Assembly: GCA_945917385.1 (NCBI GenBank)
Contig: CAMEHJ010000001.1
Span: 1-22,756 of the forward strand
Length of the DNA stretch: 22,756 nt
Source: an uncultured bacterium
GTDB lineage: Bacteria; Bacillota_A; Clostridia; Oscillospirales; Oscillospiraceae
Direction: 5' to 3'
In this document: positions 1-6,916 of the stretch, piece after piece
Position numbering within the stretch: the first letter of the stretch is position 1
Layout of the letters: every line of letters begins with the position of its first letter
Notes under the pieces: model-generated
What the model saw: the letters and a program-made list of their open reading frames with translations, nothing else
Database searches by the model: none
Told to the model about the DNA's origin: nothing
Position numbers and translations under genes: made by a program

Positions 1-382
1 TGGAGATATGCAAGGAAGTATAAAAGTGCATAAATGTACTTGTAAATAATACATCTTTTTTCGCTTCCCGTCAAGTATTCTTCCGTCACACGGAGGGGTT
101 TTCGGGCTGATTTCTGGCAGTTATCCCCCACTTGTACGCCATTTTTTGTATTTCTCAGTAAATATGCGCTGCTTTGCAGGCGGTTTTTCAGCGGTGCGCT
201 CCACATCGGTGCGTTTCGGCAAAGTATGGACATTCAGGAAAAAGTGTTGAAAGTCGGCAAAAAAGTGATAAAATAATTTTAAACGCTTTGAGTGCGTGCG
301 GGAGTTCCCGGTCGGGATGCTTTGCCGCAGCTCCGGTCTGCCGGCCGAGGGCGAGAGAAAAAAGTCTCGGAGGTTAATGTCG
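1..382. other. Gene-free left edge and leader of the NTPase gene
   Basis: No convincing gene is seen. The first 33 bases could be the last codons of a gene entering from the left (one frame stays open to a TAA at 31-33), but this is too short to judge. Bases around 167-196 form a weak, bulged hairpin followed by five T's, which might be the terminator of that upstream gene. The rest holds the promoter at 247-274 and a leader of roughly 100 nt before the NTPase start. An open minus-strand frame over 121-561 runs antisense into the NTPase gene, has no ribosome site and resembles nothing known, so it is not called. Confidence 0.5.
247..274 (+). promoter_or_regulatory. Sigma-A type promoter, extended -10
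   Basis: A -35 TTGAAA (247-252) is followed by a 16-bp spacer and a -10 TAAAAT (269-274). A TG one base before the -10 makes it an extended -10 element. It points at the NTPase gene and would give a 5' leader of about 100 nt. Confidence 0.55.
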
Positions 383-1012
383 ATGGCAAAGAAAACGGCG
401 CGTATTGTCCTTACCGGAGGCCCCGCCGCGGGAAAGACGACGCTTATGAACCGCGTCGCAAACGAGCTTGGCGCGAAGGAGGGCTGGCGCATCATCACCA
501 TTCCGGAGACAGCGACCGAGCTTATCGGCGGCTTCGGCATCGGACCCTTCGAAGGCTGCATGGATATGGAGCAGTTCCAGCGCTTCGTTATCCCCGATCA
601 GCTTCACAAGGAGCGGCTTGCCCTGCGCGCGGCGGACACGGTGCCGCAGGAAAAGGTGCTGATACTCTATGACCGCGCGGTATTCGACGACAAGGCGTAT
701 GTCACGGACGAGCAGTTTGTGAACATCCTCACGGAGCTTGGATATACCGAGGAGGAAATACTCGGTCATTATGACGCGGTAGTTCACTTGACGACCTGCG
801 CGCGGAGCGACACCGTTGATGCCTACACCCACGAAAATTCCATCCGCTATGAGGACGCCGAGGGCGCGGTGCGCATGGACGAGCTTGCGCTGAGGGCGTG
901 GAGCGCCCACCCTAACCGCCGCGTAATTGCCAATGCGCCGGATTTTGAGGAGAAGATGCAGACGGCGCTCGATGCGCTGCGCGAGCTTGCGCTGGAGTGC
1001 TTCGATCAGTAA
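383..1012 (+). CDS. P-loop NTPase (AAA_28 / NadR-like ATPase domain)
   Basis: A 209-residue soluble protein. Near the N-terminus is a Walker A loop, GGPAAGKTT (residues 11-19). A hydrophobic strand ending in LYDRAVFDDKAY, near residue 100, resembles the 'YDRG..D.KAY' motif of the AAA_28 family of NadR- or kinase-like ATPases. The family binds and probably phosphorylates or hydrolyses nucleotides; its physiological substrate is generally unknown and cannot be read from the sequence. The start at 383 is chosen because GGAGG at 369-373 lies 9 nt upstream; the ATG at 377 would leave only 3 nt. The gene stands alone and faces the CotH operon across a shared terminator. The NTPase assignment is good; anything finer is a guess. 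Confidence 0.8.
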   Translation: MAKKTARIVLTGGPAAGKTTLMNRVANELGAKEGWRIITIPETATELIGGFGIGPFEGCMDMEQFQRFVIPDQLHKERLALRAADTVPQEKVLILYDRAVFDDKAYVTDEQFVNILTELGYTEEEILGHYDAVVHLTTCARSDTVDAYTHENSIRYEDAEGAVRMDELALRAWSAHPNRRVIANAPDFEEKMQTALDALRELALECFDQ

Positions 1013-1051
1013 TACCTGACATACATACACCGATTTTTTGACAGACTCTTC

Positions 1052-1070
1052 GGGACGGGAAACCCGTCCC
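1052..1070. repeat. Short GC-rich inverted repeat, possible dispersed element
   Basis: A perfect 8-bp inverted repeat (GGGACGGG, 3-nt loop, CCCGTCCC) followed by CTACGG lies between two convergent genes and just before their terminator. It has no T-run, so it is not itself a terminator. It resembles short REP-like hairpins that I recall as dispersed in Oscillospiraceae-type genomes; copy number cannot be checked here. Confidence 0.35.
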
Positions 1071-1080
1071 CTACGGTGTC

Positions 1081-1119
1081 AACAGAAACAGACCGCCGGG
1101 TTCGGCGGTCTGTTCTGTT
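1081..1119. terminator. Bidirectional intrinsic terminator
   Basis: A perfect 10-bp stem (1089-1098 with 1103-1112) with a GGTT loop is extended by AACAG/CTGTT arms across a one-base bulge. A- and T-rich flanks on each side let it stop transcription of both the NTPase gene (plus) and the CotH-VTC-DUF4956 operon (minus). Confidence 0.75.
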
Positions 1120-1130
1120 TACCTGTTGAA

Positions 1131-1790
1131 TTACATCATTTCCTTGTCGGAGTGTCTGCCGATGATGACGGGGAGATTCCCGTTGCGGCAGCGGATGGCG
1201 TCGATGAACTTCTTGGATATCCTGTCGTCCTTGAGGCACACGTCGTAGCTCAGCTCATAGAGAGTGCCCATGTTCGTCGTCTGCACCTTGATAAGCTCGT
1301 ATGACAGAGCATACTCGTCGAGCAGATCGTCAAACAGCCCCTCGTAATCCAAATCTTCGGGGATGGTTATCTTGAGGCTGCGGTGAGAGCGTACAATGCC
1401 GAATTTAAGCGAGTCGAGCACAAAGAGCACACACGAAATAATGACAAAGAACATCGCCGCCATGACGACATAGCCCATGCCGCAGGCAAGGCCGAGCGAA
1501 ACGGCAAAGAACAGACCCGTGATCTCCCTCGCCGTGCCGGGTATTGAGCGAAAGCGCACCAGCGCAAATGTGCCCGCGACGGCGACGCCCGCGCCGACAT
1601 TACCGTTTACAAGCATTATAACCATTGCCACCACCGCCGGCAGCAGCGCGAGCGTAACGGAATAGGACCCCGTATGGAAGCTGCCGCGGCCAAAGACAAG
1701 CGCGGTGAGAACGCCGAGGGCAAGCGCCGCGGCGATGCAGACAAAGAAGCTCCCCGCGGTCATGGGTGCGGTAATGATACTGTTCAGCAT
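1131..1790 (-). CDS. DUF4956 family membrane protein
   Basis: A 219-residue protein with about four membrane segments in its first 127 residues (roughly 13-34, 45-63, 67-80 and 94-127), then an 80-residue soluble C-terminal domain that is probably cytoplasmic. Between the third and fourth segments lies a charged conserved stretch, VRFRSIPGTAREI (about 78-90), typical of DUF4956. No biochemical function is established for the family. The start codon at 1790 has an AGGAG upstream and overlaps the end of the VTC gene by 7 nt, so translation is likely coupled. It is the last gene of the CotH operon. By inference, it may be the membrane partner or export channel for whatever the VTC-domain enzyme makes, as Vtc1 is for yeast Vtc4; that role is not shown by the sequence. 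Confidence 0.85.
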   Translation of the reverse strand: MLNSIITAPMTAGSFFVCIAAALALGVLTALVFGRGSFHTGSYSVTLALLPAVVAMVIMLVNGNVGAGVAVAGTFALVRFRSIPGTAREITGLFFAVSLGLACGMGYVVMAAMFFVIISCVLFVLDSLKFGIVRSHRSLKITIPEDLDYEGLFDDLLDEYALSYELIKVQTTNMGTLYELSYDVCLKDDRISKKFIDAIRCRNGNLPVIIGRHSDKEMM

Positions 1791-2506
1791 GATTTTACAA
1801 CTCCTGTAAATGTTTTATCTATCAGATTTTTCGTGTAGCAGGTGCCGTATTTTGAAAAGCCGGTGGGGAAAATACCGTGGCGGCTCAGCATATCGGCGAG
1901 CCAGAGAGGGGCGCTGCCCGGCATTTTTATCTCCATAAGCACCTCGCCGTTTTGCAGAAGCTCCCGCCCGGAGTCGCCGTGGGTGAGAGAAAGCTCGTCG
2001 TCGCGCCAGCGGATGGAGCGGTCAAAGGTTATCCTCAGCTCCTCGTTCTCAATGCCGACGTAGGCGAGCCTGTCACAGCAGATGACCGCCTGCGCTTTCA
2101 GGGGGCCTCGCGAGCGCAGCATCCAGTTTACCTCGCGTATGACCTGCCCGTCGGCATCAAGACTGCCGGTTTGCAGCCACGCCTCCGCCTGAGACTGCGA
2201 AAGCTCCACCCGGCGCTTATACACGATGCCGGCGTATTTCTTTTTAAGCTCCACAAACACCGTGGAGCCCTCCCCCGGTATGCCGTAGCTGCGCAGGCGC
2301 AGCTTTTCTTTATACGCGGGCTTTGCTATCGAGGCGCGGATGAGGTCAAAGGAGTCGCTGTCGTAATACACGCTCATAACAAGGCTTTCAAAAAAGGCGT
2401 CGGGCTTTACATAGCCGGAAAGCTCGTCCATGAAGCTCTCGTACTGCTCTCTTTTCAGCAGATACTTTTTCTCATAGCGTTGGAAGGTTAGTTTTGTCTC
2501 GGTCAT
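1784..2506 (-). CDS. VTC-domain (polyphosphate polymerase family) protein
   Basis: A 240-residue protein consisting of a single VTC domain, the tunnel-shaped triphosphate-type fold that in yeast Vtc4 makes polyphosphate from ATP. The expected basic and acidic tunnel positions can be seen: RYEKKYLL near residue 10, K68/R70/R72 in KLRLRSYG, E86/K88 in VELKKKY, R158 in RITFD, E192/K194 in MEIKM, and S218-K219-Y220. The catalytic set therefore looks intact. No signal peptide or membrane segment is present, so it should act at the inner membrane face. Its ATG overlaps the stop of the CotH gene by 4 nt (ATGA), and its own end overlaps the DUF4956 start by 7 nt. Bacterial members are annotated as polyphosphate polymerases by homology, and activity has rarely been tested. 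Confidence 0.88.
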   Translation of the reverse strand: MTETKLTFQRYEKKYLLKREQYESFMDELSGYVKPDAFFESLVMSVYYDSDSFDLIRASIAKPAYKEKLRLRSYGIPGEGSTVFVELKKKYAGIVYKRRVELSQSQAEAWLQTGSLDADGQVIREVNWMLRSRGPLKAQAVICCDRLAYVGIENEELRITFDRSIRWRDDELSLTHGDSGRELLQNGEVLMEIKMPGSAPLWLADMLSRHGIFPTGFSKYGTCYTKNLIDKTFTGVVKSC

Positions 2507-4938
2507 TTTGCGTCAATTTCTCCGAAATAGGTTTCACGCTCGGCGCCCGTGAGGTCAAAGATGTCTGAGAGGCTGTCAATACAGCGCTGCCGCCAGTCGG
2601 TCGAGGTTTCGCCCGATGTGATAAAGTGGACAAGCTCCTCGCGATTGTGCATCCAGTCGTCCACGGTGCGTCCCATGCGGCGCAGGTCGCGCTCCGCCTC
2701 CGGCGCGATAACGGCGTACTGACGGTCAAGCTCCTCAATGACGGCTTCGTTTGTCAAAACGGTGGAAAACAGCTCTCCCGCGCGTCTGAGGAAGCGGTCC
2801 TTATACTCGTCGTTTTCAATAAGGCGGTACGTGAGGCAGGCGACCTGCCGGTTGCTGTAAGCAAACTCGCTCATCAGATTGCCGTAGCCGCCGCTGTCGG
2901 TGGTGAAGGTGCTGTCAAGGTCATAGAACATGAAGCGCCATTTGTTGTCGTTCTCGCTTGAGCGGACATAGCGCAGATTGCCGGCGGTCAGGTCGACGTT
3001 CGCACAGAAGCCCTCCATGATGACCCAGTCGATAAGGCTGTCGATGTCCACCCTGTCGCAGATATGGTCGTAGTTCTCCTGCAGGCTCATGTCGTTCATG
3101 ATGCAGTACCTGAGAACCTCCTGATTCAGCTCCGACTCGAAGGGTGCGGGCGCATCCACAAGCTCCACGCTGTCGCGGCTGACCCCGGCGACGGAGGCAT
3201 AGAGCTGCTCGTTCGCCTTTTCCTTCAGCGTGTACAGTCCCTTATATTCGCCGTTTATGTACAGCACGCACCAGATGCTGCGCTGATTGATGACATTGTC
3301 CGTCGCCGCCTCGCACAGCGCCTGACACAGCTCGTTTCTGACGATGGTGCGGTCATAGTCCTGCCCGGAGCGCAGCAGAAGATTTGTAAACTCCGTCACG
3401 CCGCCGCCGTAGATGTCGTAATTGAGCGTCTCGCTGCCGTAGGAGCCGCGGAAACGCACGGACATATTCTTCTTCGGCAGGACAAGGCTCGTCTCTCCGT
3501 TGAGGGACACGCCGCAGCCTATCGTAAAGCCGCCGCCGTCCGGCTCGTACAGGGAGAGAGAGGCGCGCTTTTCAACGCCCTTCTGCATCCCGTTATACAT
3601 CCCGTAGAAGTCCACGGGGTCGTCGGTGGCAAGGCTGAGCACGGGGAGGGTATGGTGCTCGTTGATTATGTAGGTTTCGGTCATGGGCAGGCTCGGCAGA
3701 GCGCCGTCCGGATAGCTCACCGCGCGCAGCACCGTCGTCTTTGTAAGGGTTATGGGCGCGGAATATATGGGGCTTTTCCCGTCGGGGGCAGAGCCGTCGA
3801 GCGTGTATCTTATCGTGCCGGCGCCCTCAAGCTCCACCGTAACGCTTTCAACACCCTCGTAGATGCCACCCTTAGTGAGCGCCGAGGGGCTTTCGGCGAT
3901 CGCCCTCTCGCCGTTTGCGTTATCCTTCCCCGGCGTGGGGGAAGCAAAGAAGAACCAGCCATTTTCGCCGTCCATGCGCCCAAACGAGCCTTCATACGGG
4001 ATATCCCGCAGGAAAACGCGGTCGATAACTCCAGATGAGCTTGAGAGGAAAAGCTGCTCGTTCTCGGAGTTCAGCGAGAAATTCGTGCCGGGGAGGGAGT
4101 CCTGCCTGTCGTCTCTGCCGTCGCAGAGGATGAGTATAACTTCGCCGGGGGCGAGGGTGCGCTGCGGGAGCTGCCACTTGAAATAGTCCTTATGGCTGTC
4201 GGAGAGGAAGTAATCCGAAAGCTCAACCGTGTCGGAGGAGACGTTCTTTATCTCCACCCAGTCCTGCCAGCCGTGCCGTGTATCCCCGAACACCGCTTCA
4301 TTCGACACCATGACCTCGTTTATGCTGAGCGCGCCCGCCGTGCACAGGGTCTGCTGATACTGCTCGTACCCGTCGGCGGTGTTTTCAAAGCCGGGGGTCG
4401 CGTACTTCGTCTGCGTAAACGTTCCGTCCGCCTGTCTGATGAGCGTGATGTCCGCGGAACATTCCTGACATTTGACGCTGTCGGCAGCCTGGCCCGATGC
4501 GTCTTTGAGCGTCAGCGTCTCTTTCCCGTTTACGGCAAAGTTAGTGTGCAGTTCGCCCTCGGAGCTGTCCCTGCCGGAGTTGAAAACCAGCAGCAGCTCG
4601 CCGGGGCGAAGCTCAATATCCGGAAACGTCCACTCGCTGTCTCCGTCGCAGAGCGTCCACGCAGACAGGGAGACCGTCTCGGACGAGATATTTTTAAGCT
4701 CCGTCCAGTCGGAGAAGTCACCGAAGGAGTCCGCGATAAGCGTGCGGTTTTTCTCCGCGAGCTCGTTTATCACCACCTTGCCGACGCCGCTCGTGTCGGC
4801 GGGGAGCGGAGTTTCGGCGGCTTCCGTCTGCGCGCATTTCGGCGCCGCTTCGTTTTTAGGGAGCGTCGAGTACCCTATGAGCACCGCCAGCACAAGCACT
4901 GCCGCCGCGGCTATGAAAAACGTACTTTTATTATTCAT
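2503..4938 (-). CDS. CotH kinase family protein with two lamin-tail domains
   Basis: An 811-residue exported protein. An N-terminal hydrophobic segment (about 7-24) is a signal peptide or anchor. Two lamin-tail domains follow (about 50-150 and 200-330; each has an INE start and a W.E.KN core), then a chitobiase/Fn3-associated module around 365-420 (RYTLDGSAPDG). The CotH domain occupies about 430-790, with LLLRSGQDYDRTIVRNEL, a VLYINGEYKGLYTLKEK stretch and the FMFYDLD metal-binding-like motif. CotH proteins are atypical kinases; B. subtilis CotH phosphorylates spore-coat proteins. ATG at 4938 is preferred over an in-frame TTG six bases upstream because an AAAGGT lies about 9 nt before it. 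It is the first gene of a three-gene operon with a strong promoter. Whether the target is a coat, wall or other surface protein is unknown. Confidence 0.88.
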   Translation of the reverse strand: MNNKSTFFIAAAAVLVLAVLIGYSTLPKNEAAPKCAQTEAAETPLPADTSGVGKVVINELAEKNRTLIADSFGDFSDWTELKNISSETVSLSAWTLCDGDSEWTFPDIELRPGELLLVFNSGRDSSEGELHTNFAVNGKETLTLKDASGQAADSVKCQECSADITLIRQADGTFTQTKYATPGFENTADGYEQYQQTLCTAGALSINEVMVSNEAVFGDTRHGWQDWVEIKNVSSDTVELSDYFLSDSHKDYFKWQLPQRTLAPGEVILILCDGRDDRQDSLPGTNFSLNSENEQLFLSSSSGVIDRVFLRDIPYEGSFGRMDGENGWFFFASPTPGKDNANGERAIAESPSALTKGGIYEGVESVTVELEGAGTIRYTLDGSAPDGKSPIYSAPITLTKTTVLRAVSYPDGALPSLPMTETYIINEHHTLPVLSLATDDPVDFYGMYNGMQKGVEKRASLSLYEPDGGGFTIGCGVSLNGETSLVLPKKNMSVRFRGSYGSETLNYDIYGGGVTEFTNLLLRSGQDYDRTIVRNELCQALCEAATDNVINQRSIWCVLYINGEYKGLYTLKEKANEQLYASVAGVSRDSVELVDAPAPFESELNQEVLRYCIMNDMSLQENYDHICDRVDIDSLIDWVIMEGFCANVDLTAGNLRYVRSSENDNKWRFMFYDLDSTFTTDSGGYGNLMSEFAYSNRQVACLTYRLIENDEYKDRFLRRAGELFSTVLTNEAVIEELDRQYAVIAPEAERDLRRMGRTVDDWMHNREELVHFITSGETSTDWRQRCIDSLSDIFDLTGAERETYFGEIDAK

Positions 4939-4983
4939 GTGCAATAGACCTTTTTTGACCTTTTAAGCATAATTAATCATTTT

Positions 4984-5013
4984 ATTATACACCCTTCCGC
5001 GCTTCACTGTCAA
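4984..5013 (-). promoter_or_regulatory. Promoter of the CotH-VTC-DUF4956 operon
   Basis: Read on the minus strand, a perfect TTGACA (5013-5008) is followed by an 18-bp spacer and a perfect TATAAT (4989-4984). The CotH start codon lies about 45 bp downstream. Both hexamers match the vegetative sigma-A consensus, which argues against exclusively sporulation-specific expression. Confidence 0.7.
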
Positions 5014-5198
5014 TCGGTCCGGCGGGGCGAAGCCTTGTGCATACGACGGGCTGAACCCTTACGCGCATTATATTACGGCTCGCGGATTAAACAAGCCTGA
5101 AAAAATATGTGAACTTTTTTCCGGGGCGCTCTGCCGCGATGGAACGCGGATTATTTTTCCTGTTTGCTCCTTGTTTTTTCCTGTCGGTACTTGTCCTT

Positions 5199-5227
5199 TT
5201 GCGTGAAGCTTGATATACTGTTATAAT
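5199..5227 (+). promoter_or_regulatory. Promoter of cardiolipin synthase gene
   Basis: A -35 TTGCGT (5199-5204), 17-bp spacer and perfect -10 TATAAT (5222-5227) lie about 50 bp before the cls start codon. Confidence 0.65.
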
Positions 5228-5277
5228 AAATAATTGGCAGGCGTTTCCGAAAACGCGGAGCATATGAGGTGCAAAAA

Positions 5278-6858
5278 ATGAAAGACAGCAACGAAACAAA
5301 TTTAGGTCTTTCCCTGCTTGAAAAAGGGCGGCGAGGCTTCGGGCGCGTGATTTTCAGCCGCGTGGGGCTGATCGTTCTGCTTCTGCTGGTGCAGATTCTC
5401 ATCCTCGCGGGCGTGCTCATACGGTTTTGGGACGCAACGCCCTTCTACTTCGGCGCAAGCGGGCTGTTTTCTTTCTGCATGGTGATATACCTGCTCAACA
5501 GCGATACCGACCCTACGGCAAAGATAACCTGGCTCGTGCTGATAATGCTGATGCCGATATTCGGTACGTCACTTTACCTGTTCGTAAAGAGTGACCTCGG
5601 CCACCGGCTGGAGCGCAGAAGGCTCAACTCGCTGTTTGAGCAGACGGACAACAGCATCGAGCAGAAAAGCGGGGTGCGAGAAGCCCTCGCTGCGGAAAAC
5701 AGCGGCGCCGCCGCGCTCGCGCGGTACATACGCAGAGCGGGCTGCTTCCCGGTATACGATGGGACGGATGTTACCTACTTCCCCTCAGGCGAGGCGAAGT
5801 GGGAGGAAATGCTCAGACAGCTTCAGAATGCGAAGAGCTTTATCTTCCTTGAATACTTCATCATTGATGAGGGGCTGATGTGGGGGAAGGTACTTGAGAT
5901 ACTGGCGCAGAAGGCCGCCGAGGGCGTGGACGTGCGCGTGATGTATGACGGCACCTGCGAATTTACGAAGCTCCCGTCCAGCTACCCGAAAAAGCTCGCG
6001 GAGCTTGGCATTAAATGCAAGATGTTCTCACGCCTGACTCCCTTTGTCTCGACCTATTTCAACTACCGCGACCACCGCAAGATTCTCGTCATTGACGGTC
6101 ACACCGCTTTCAATGGCGGCGTAAACCTCTCGGACGAATACATAAACCACATTAATCTGCACGGTCACTGGAAGGACACGGCAGTAATGCTCAAGGGTGA
6201 GGCCGTGAAGAGCTTTACGCTGATGTTTCTGCAGATGTGGAACATGAGCGAGAAGGAGACCGATTTCGGGCGCTTCCTCTCCGTTCCCGTGCAGGCGAGC
6301 GGGCACGCCTCCGGCTTCGTGATCCCCTACGGCGACTGCCCGCTGAATAACCACAAGCTCGGCGAGCGGGTCTATATGGATATTCTCAACCGCGCAGAGC
6401 GCTATGTACACATCATGACCCCGTACCTGATCCTCGACGGAGAGATGGAGACGGCGCTGAAATATGCCGCAGAGCGCGGGGTGGATGTAAAGCTTATACT
6501 GCCCGGCGTGCCGGACAAGCTCTCCCCCTACGCACTGGCAAGGACGCACTACGCCTCCCTGCTCGCGTCCGGGGTGCAGATCTATGAGTACACGCCCGGC
6601 TTTGTACACGCAAAGGTCTTTGTCTGCGACGACCGCGAGGCTGTATGCGGCACAATAAACCTCGACTACCGCAGTCTGTACCACCACTTCGAATGTGCGA
6701 CCTACCTCTGCGGCACGAACTGCATCGCGGATATGGAGAAGGATTTTCGGTCAACGCTTGAAGAGTGCAGGCTTGTCACCACGGAGAGCCTGAGGCACGA
6801 GAAGCGGCTTCTGCTGCTGTTCGGTATGCTTCTCAAGAGTATCGCGCCGCTGATGTAG
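5278..6858 (+). CDS. cls: Cardiolipin synthase
   Basis: A 526-residue membrane enzyme of the phospholipase D superfamily, normal length for bacterial Cls. It joins two phosphatidylglycerol molecules into cardiolipin plus glycerol. Three hydrophobic segments fill the first about 103 residues (31-50, 58-73, 84-103), matching the PLDc_N anchor. Two HxKx4D active-site motifs follow: H266-K268-D273 (HRKILVID) and H444-K446-D451 (HAKVFVCD). The start at 5278 is chosen because GAGGTG at 5266-5271 lies 6 nt upstream; an in-frame GTG at 5269 sits inside that ribosome site. The c-di-GMP gene follows after 58 bp with no terminator between, so the two may be co-transcribed. Confidence 0.93.
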   Translation: MKDSNETNLGLSLLEKGRRGFGRVIFSRVGLIVLLLLVQILILAGVLIRFWDATPFYFGASGLFSFCMVIYLLNSDTDPTAKITWLVLIMLMPIFGTSLYLFVKSDLGHRLERRRLNSLFEQTDNSIEQKSGVREALAAENSGAAALARYIRRAGCFPVYDGTDVTYFPSGEAKWEEMLRQLQNAKSFIFLEYFIIDEGLMWGKVLEILAQKAAEGVDVRVMYDGTCEFTKLPSSYPKKLAELGIKCKMFSRLTPFVSTYFNYRDHRKILVIDGHTAFNGGVNLSDEYINHINLHGHWKDTAVMLKGEAVKSFTLMFLQMWNMSEKETDFGRFLSVPVQASGHASGFVIPYGDCPLNNHKLGERVYMDILNRAERYVHIMTPYLILDGEMETALKYAAERGVDVKLILPGVPDKLSPYALARTHYASLLASGVQIYEYTPGFVHAKVFVCDDREAVCGTINLDYRSLYHHFECATYLCGTNCIADMEKDFRSTLEECRLVTTESLRHEKRLLLLFGMLLKSIAPLM

Positions 6859-6916
6859 GCTTCTCATCGTTTTTCTCCGGCGCTTTCAAGGATTTTTATT
6901 GTATGGAGGCGGCAAA

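Larger units (their letters stand above)
4939..5277. other. Divergent intergenic region between CotH operon and cls
   Basis: About 340 bp without a gene. It holds a promoter for each side: minus-strand TTGACA/TATAAT at 4984-5013 and plus-strand TTGCGT/TATAAT at 5199-5227. The middle (about 5020-5190) shows no gene, clear hairpin or recognisable operator. Confidence 0.6.

Noticed and set aside
1..33. Possible C-terminal codons of a gene entering from the left
   Set aside because: Ten codons are too few to distinguish from chance, so no gene was called.
3064..4947. Two long plus-strand frames opposite the CotH gene
   Set aside because: They have no known motif, a shadow-type composition, and lie wholly antisense to a gene with conserved domains.
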